Assembly: GCA_016617855.1 (NCBI GenBank)
Contig: JAECUM010016699.1
Coordinates: 18,550 to 82,549 of the forward strand
Origin: Megalonaias nervosa
Lineage: Eukaryota > Mollusca > Bivalvia > Unionida > Unionidae
Reading direction: 5' to 3'
Length of the DNA: 64,000 bases
Position 1 is the first letter of the stretch. The number at the start of each line of letters is the position of its first letter. Shown in pieces: positions 61,050 to 64,000 of this stretch. Made by a program: the position numbers and the translations under genes. The notes below the pieces were generated by a model, which did no database searches, was not told where the DNA came from, and worked only from the letters and a program-made list of their open reading frames with translations.

Positions 61050-62430
61050 ATTTCATCTGCTTCTCTTACACTCTAAGTTAACGCGGGACCTTTTTTTTTT
61101 GGATAATGTGTGGGGTGATAGATCGTGTAATGGATAGTATTTTATAGAATGTTGGATTGTATACAAGGTGCGTGGGATATGTTTTGTTTGCTTTCATCTC
61201 CTTCTCTTTCATTCTAACCTAACACAAGAGGTTTTGTGGGTTAGAGTGTGGAGGTGATGGATGATATAGATAGTATGATGGATATTATTTTTATGAGGTG
61301 TTGAATAGTATATAAGAAAGTGTGTGAGAGTATGATTTGTTTTCTTTCATCTCCCTCTCTTTCACTCTAAGCTAACACAATACGTTTTGGGGATAGTATT
61401 TGTATGGTGTAAGGGATATTCTATTTTATGAGGTTTCATCTGCTTCTCTGACACTTTAAGTTACCACAGGGCGCTTTTATGATAGTGGGTGGGATAATGG
61501 ATGGTATAGATGATTTAATGGGTAGTATTTTTATGGGGTTTTGGATGGTAGGTAAGATGTTTGAGAGTATGTTTTGTTTGCTTTCAGCTCCTTCTCCCAC
61601 ACTCCAAGCGAACACAGGACGTGTTTGGGATAGTGTGTGGGGAGATGGATGGTGTAATGGATTGTATTTTTATGGGGTTTTGGATGGTATTGGGATGTTG
61701 GATGCTATAGTGGTGTAATGAATAGTATTTTTGTGGTGTAAAGGATAATCTATTTTGTGAGATTTCATCTGCTTCTCTTACACTTTAAGCTAACACAGGA
61801 AGTTTCTTTGGATAGTGTGTGGGATAATAGACGGTATAGAGGATGTAATGGATAGCATTTTTATGGAGTGTTGGATGGCGATGAGATGTGTGAGAGTATG
61901 TTTTGTTGCTTTCAGCTCCTTCTCTTACATTCTGAGCTATCACAAGACATTTTTAGGATAGTGTGTGGGGTAATAGATCTTACAGATTGTGTAATTTATA
62001 GTTTTGTTATGGGGAGTTGGATGGTATGTTTTGTTTGCTTTCAGCTCATTCTGTTACACTCGAAGCTGATACGGGACGTTTTTTAGGGATAGTATGTGGG
62101 ATGATGGATGGTGTACATGGTGTAATGGATTTCATTCTTATGGGGTTTTGGATGGTATTGGGATGTTGTATGGTATCGTGGTGTAATGGATGATATTTTT
62201 GTGGGATATGGGGTAGTCTATTTTGTGAGATTTCATCTTCTTCGTTTATATTCTAAGCTAAAACACATGACGTTTGGGATAGTGTGTTTATGGGGTGTTA
62301 AATGGTAAAGTTGATATGATGGACAATATGTTTGCGGTGCAAGGGATAGTCTATTTTGTGAGATATCATCAGTGTCTCCTCCACTCTAAGCTAACACAGA
62401 ACGCTTATGATAGTAAATATAGGGGGTGTA
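61050..62430 (+). repeat. Degenerate tandem array, about ten units
   Basis: The block CTTCTCTTACACTCTAAGCT then AACACAGGACGTTTTTGGGA recurs near 61055, 61200, 61360, 61445, 61590, 61770, 61915, 62045, 62240 and 62375, separated by TGGATGGTATAGATGGTGTA-type sequence. Spacing is uneven (85-195 bp). Small frames within are repeat translations. Confidence 0.85.
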
Positions 62431-62465
62431 TGGGATGGTATCGATGGCATGTGAGAGGATGACTT

Positions 62466-62850
62466 GTTTCTGTCCCTTTCAAACTCCCTTTGTTCCTATA
62501 GAAACTCTTTTGTCCCTATAAAATTAATTTCACCTACCTACCTACAGTAATGCGCATTGAGGCCAACCACGTGCAACACTATTACTAACTGTTCCGCCCG
62601 AATGAAGTCAGCCACTTGTAACACTGTTACTAAATTTCCTCCTGATTGAGGTCAGCCACTTGTAACATTGTTGCCATTTTTCTCCAGTGTCCAGTACCGT
62701 GACGTCACCCATGTTTTATTCCCCTTGTCACAATACAGTCCCACCATGTTTTATTCCCACTGTCACTATACAGTCCCACCATGTTAAATCACCTGTCGCT
62801 ATACAGTCCCAAAAGCCCATGTTAAATTCCCATTGTCGTGATATCGTCAC
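62466..62850 (+). repeat. Minisatellite shared with the 8.9-kb locus
   Basis: Begins TCTGTCCCTTTCAAACTCCC as the 8866 array begins TTGTCCCTATCAAACCCC, and carries CAGTCCCACCATGTTAAAT units. In the middle (62560-62690) are three units of about 50 bp with GTCAGCCACTTGTAACACTG. A perfect CRE (TGACGTCA) lies at 62700-62707. Confidence 0.8.
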
Positions 62851-62854
62851 CCAT

Positions 62855-63440
62855 TACTACTTTTGAGTTACAAAAATAAACAGAATCTGAGTAAATATTT
62901 TACATTGAGTAGAGGAAAATATTTTAGAACCAATATACATCACAATTGATTTTATTTAATGCAGAGATAAAATAAAGTCTGTGACCACATATTTTACAAA
63001 TTTTAAAAACAATGGATTCGGAATTTTCAAACACATTGATTATTAGAGCCCCAGAATTTATATGGATGGTACGCTTCGTCCTGTCCATTTATTACAGAAT
63101 AAAATTGTGAAGTAAAAATGTTTTACATATTCTTTGTATATCTGTACGCATTCTCCTTGAAAAGAATTTAAAGAGCAGAATATGAACAACAGATGCGATA
63201 AACTAGGTAGGCGAATACAATGACAAATATTTGGATTTCAGTTTTAAATGTAATAAAAGTTTGAACAATTTCAAAGCTGTGGACTGCAAATGTTGTAACT
63301 GTATGCGAACGAGTCACGTATCTGGGATTATATGAAAGTATGTGGAACAAGAAAGCATACTGTACATTGGACACAAATAAAATTGCACAAAAGAGATGGG
63401 TAGTCCTTGCAATATATTTGGTAAGGCAGAATATGACAGT
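62855..63440. other. 3' flank of the minus-strand gene at the right edge
   Basis: AT-rich, no gene of its own. The minus frame 63168-63374 is hydrophobic but has no motif. Confidence 0.4.
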
Positions 63441-63443
63441 CCG

Positions 63444-64000
63444 TTATACTCCATGGCTAAATCTTCTATCCATTCTCAATTGTCTGTCTGATAGGATGGT
63501 ATTTCTAATTAGCGCTTCTCTATGAATCGTATTGGGAACGACACTGTGTAAATTTTGAATGGCAGCAAGGGTGGCTCTGGCCCTCTCAATGGGCGTTTGT
63601 GAAGCGTGTTGAAGATTCTGACTTAGTTGGTGGGCATTGTTTAAGCTTGCCATAAGGGCGAGTCTCTGATAGAATTCTTGTGCCTGAGATGAGGTGAGAG
63701 ACATCCGCGCTTGAACGTCCGGTGACAGCCCCGCTATGATTCCATGGGGCTGGCGTGTGCCGAACGTTTGTGTATGAATGGCATTCGCCATATGAATTTC
63801 GTTAACTGGAAACAGGTGTGCATTACTAGGTGAGATTCTTGGCAACTGTTGTTGTTCAAACAGTGAATGTTCTTGGTGAACACGAATTTGAATCGGGTTG
63901 ATCCACTGAGCCATGTCCTGAAATGGCGTTTGCAGCTGTGGGTGACTGGCAATGCTTCTTTGTCTAGAACTGGCTGTTATTCTTTGTTCAAGAAGTGATT
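63444..64000 (-). CDS. Gln/His-rich protein C-terminus, copy B (partial, runs off the window)
   Basis: The minus frame is open from the window edge to a stop at 63444, about 185 residues; no start is in view because the frame is already open at 64000. Blocks SPDVQARMSLTSSQAQEFYQ, TPIERARATLAAI, TIHREALIRNTIL and RQLRMDRRFSHG align with copy A at 22060-22740, but here without stops. Copy A lies just downstream of AA15 LPMO exons, so this may be the end of a tandem LPMO paralogue. The upstream exon lies outside the window, so that link is inference. Confidence 0.6.
   Translation of the reverse strand, partial: SLLEQRITASSRQRSIASHPQLQTPFQDMAQWINPIQIRVHQEHSLFEQQQLPRISPSNAHLFPVNEIHMANAIHTQTFGTRQPHGIIAGLSPDVQARMSLTSSQAQEFYQRLALMASLNNAHQLSQNLQHASQTPIERARATLAAIQNLHSVVPNTIHREALIRNTILSDRQLRMDRRFSHGV

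Overview
This is an AT-rich, intron- and repeat-dominated stretch of an animal nuclear genome, most likely a mollusc. I infer that from the mix of parts: a tRNA-derived SINE with a long body and microsatellite tail, Gmr1-like Ty3/Gypsy elements, a Penelope-like element, RTE-like and L2/CR1-like LINEs, a protein-primed (Polinton/adintovirus-type) DNA polymerase B remnant, and an AA15 lytic polysaccharide monooxygenase (LPMO) gene split by an intron. Almost everything is decayed. Most long open frames are non-coding translations of (TA)n, (GA)n or trinucleotide repeats.

Layout: 1-2.6 kb, minus-strand remnant of what is probably a LINE ORF1. 3.3-3.7 kb, GC-rich and TGAA repeats. 5.0-9.1 kb, a compact virus-like block: decayed minus-strand PolB with TATA box, a plus-strand double zinc-knuckle remnant, two divergent small genes around TATA/CRE motifs, and a minisatellite. 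10.6-11.0 kb, a 210-bp tandem duplication. 13.3-16.1 kb, Gmr1-like copy 1 (minus) with complete LTR and an exact tRNA-Pro primer site. 16.8-17.1 kb, SINE copy. 19.9-21.5 kb, L2/CR1 LINE. 22.1-28.5 kb, minus-strand LPMO gene whose 4.4-kb intron holds a Gmr1-like solo LTR, an RTE fragment and a Penelope fragment. 29.5-35 kb, two further LINE fragments, one interrupted by a SINE with a 12-bp target-site duplication. 35.3-39.7 and 42.6-45.5 kb, Gmr1-like copies 2 and 3, both with integrase ahead of reverse transcriptase. 41.9-42.3 and 47.6-48.4 kb, minisatellites each with a (TA)n tract inside. 54.9-55.3 kb, the most complete SINE. 58.4-58.9 kb, a GACTGGGTCG-type minisatellite. 59.5-60.8 kb, three tightly packed unknown genes, two sharing a TTAA at their stops. 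60.8-62.9 kb, a long hairpin, a ten-unit degenerate tandem array and a minisatellite shared with the 8.9-kb locus. 63.4-64.0 kb, the open 3' part of a second copy of the family of frames lying downstream of the LPMO exons.

How it fits together: the host signal is the LPMO locus, with a possible paralogue running off the right edge. The strongest candidate for an undescribed system is the pair of compact virus-like blocks (5-9 kb and 59.5-63 kb), linked by a shared minisatellite and similar gene packing. I cannot name the proteins of the second block, and their membership in the same element is inference.
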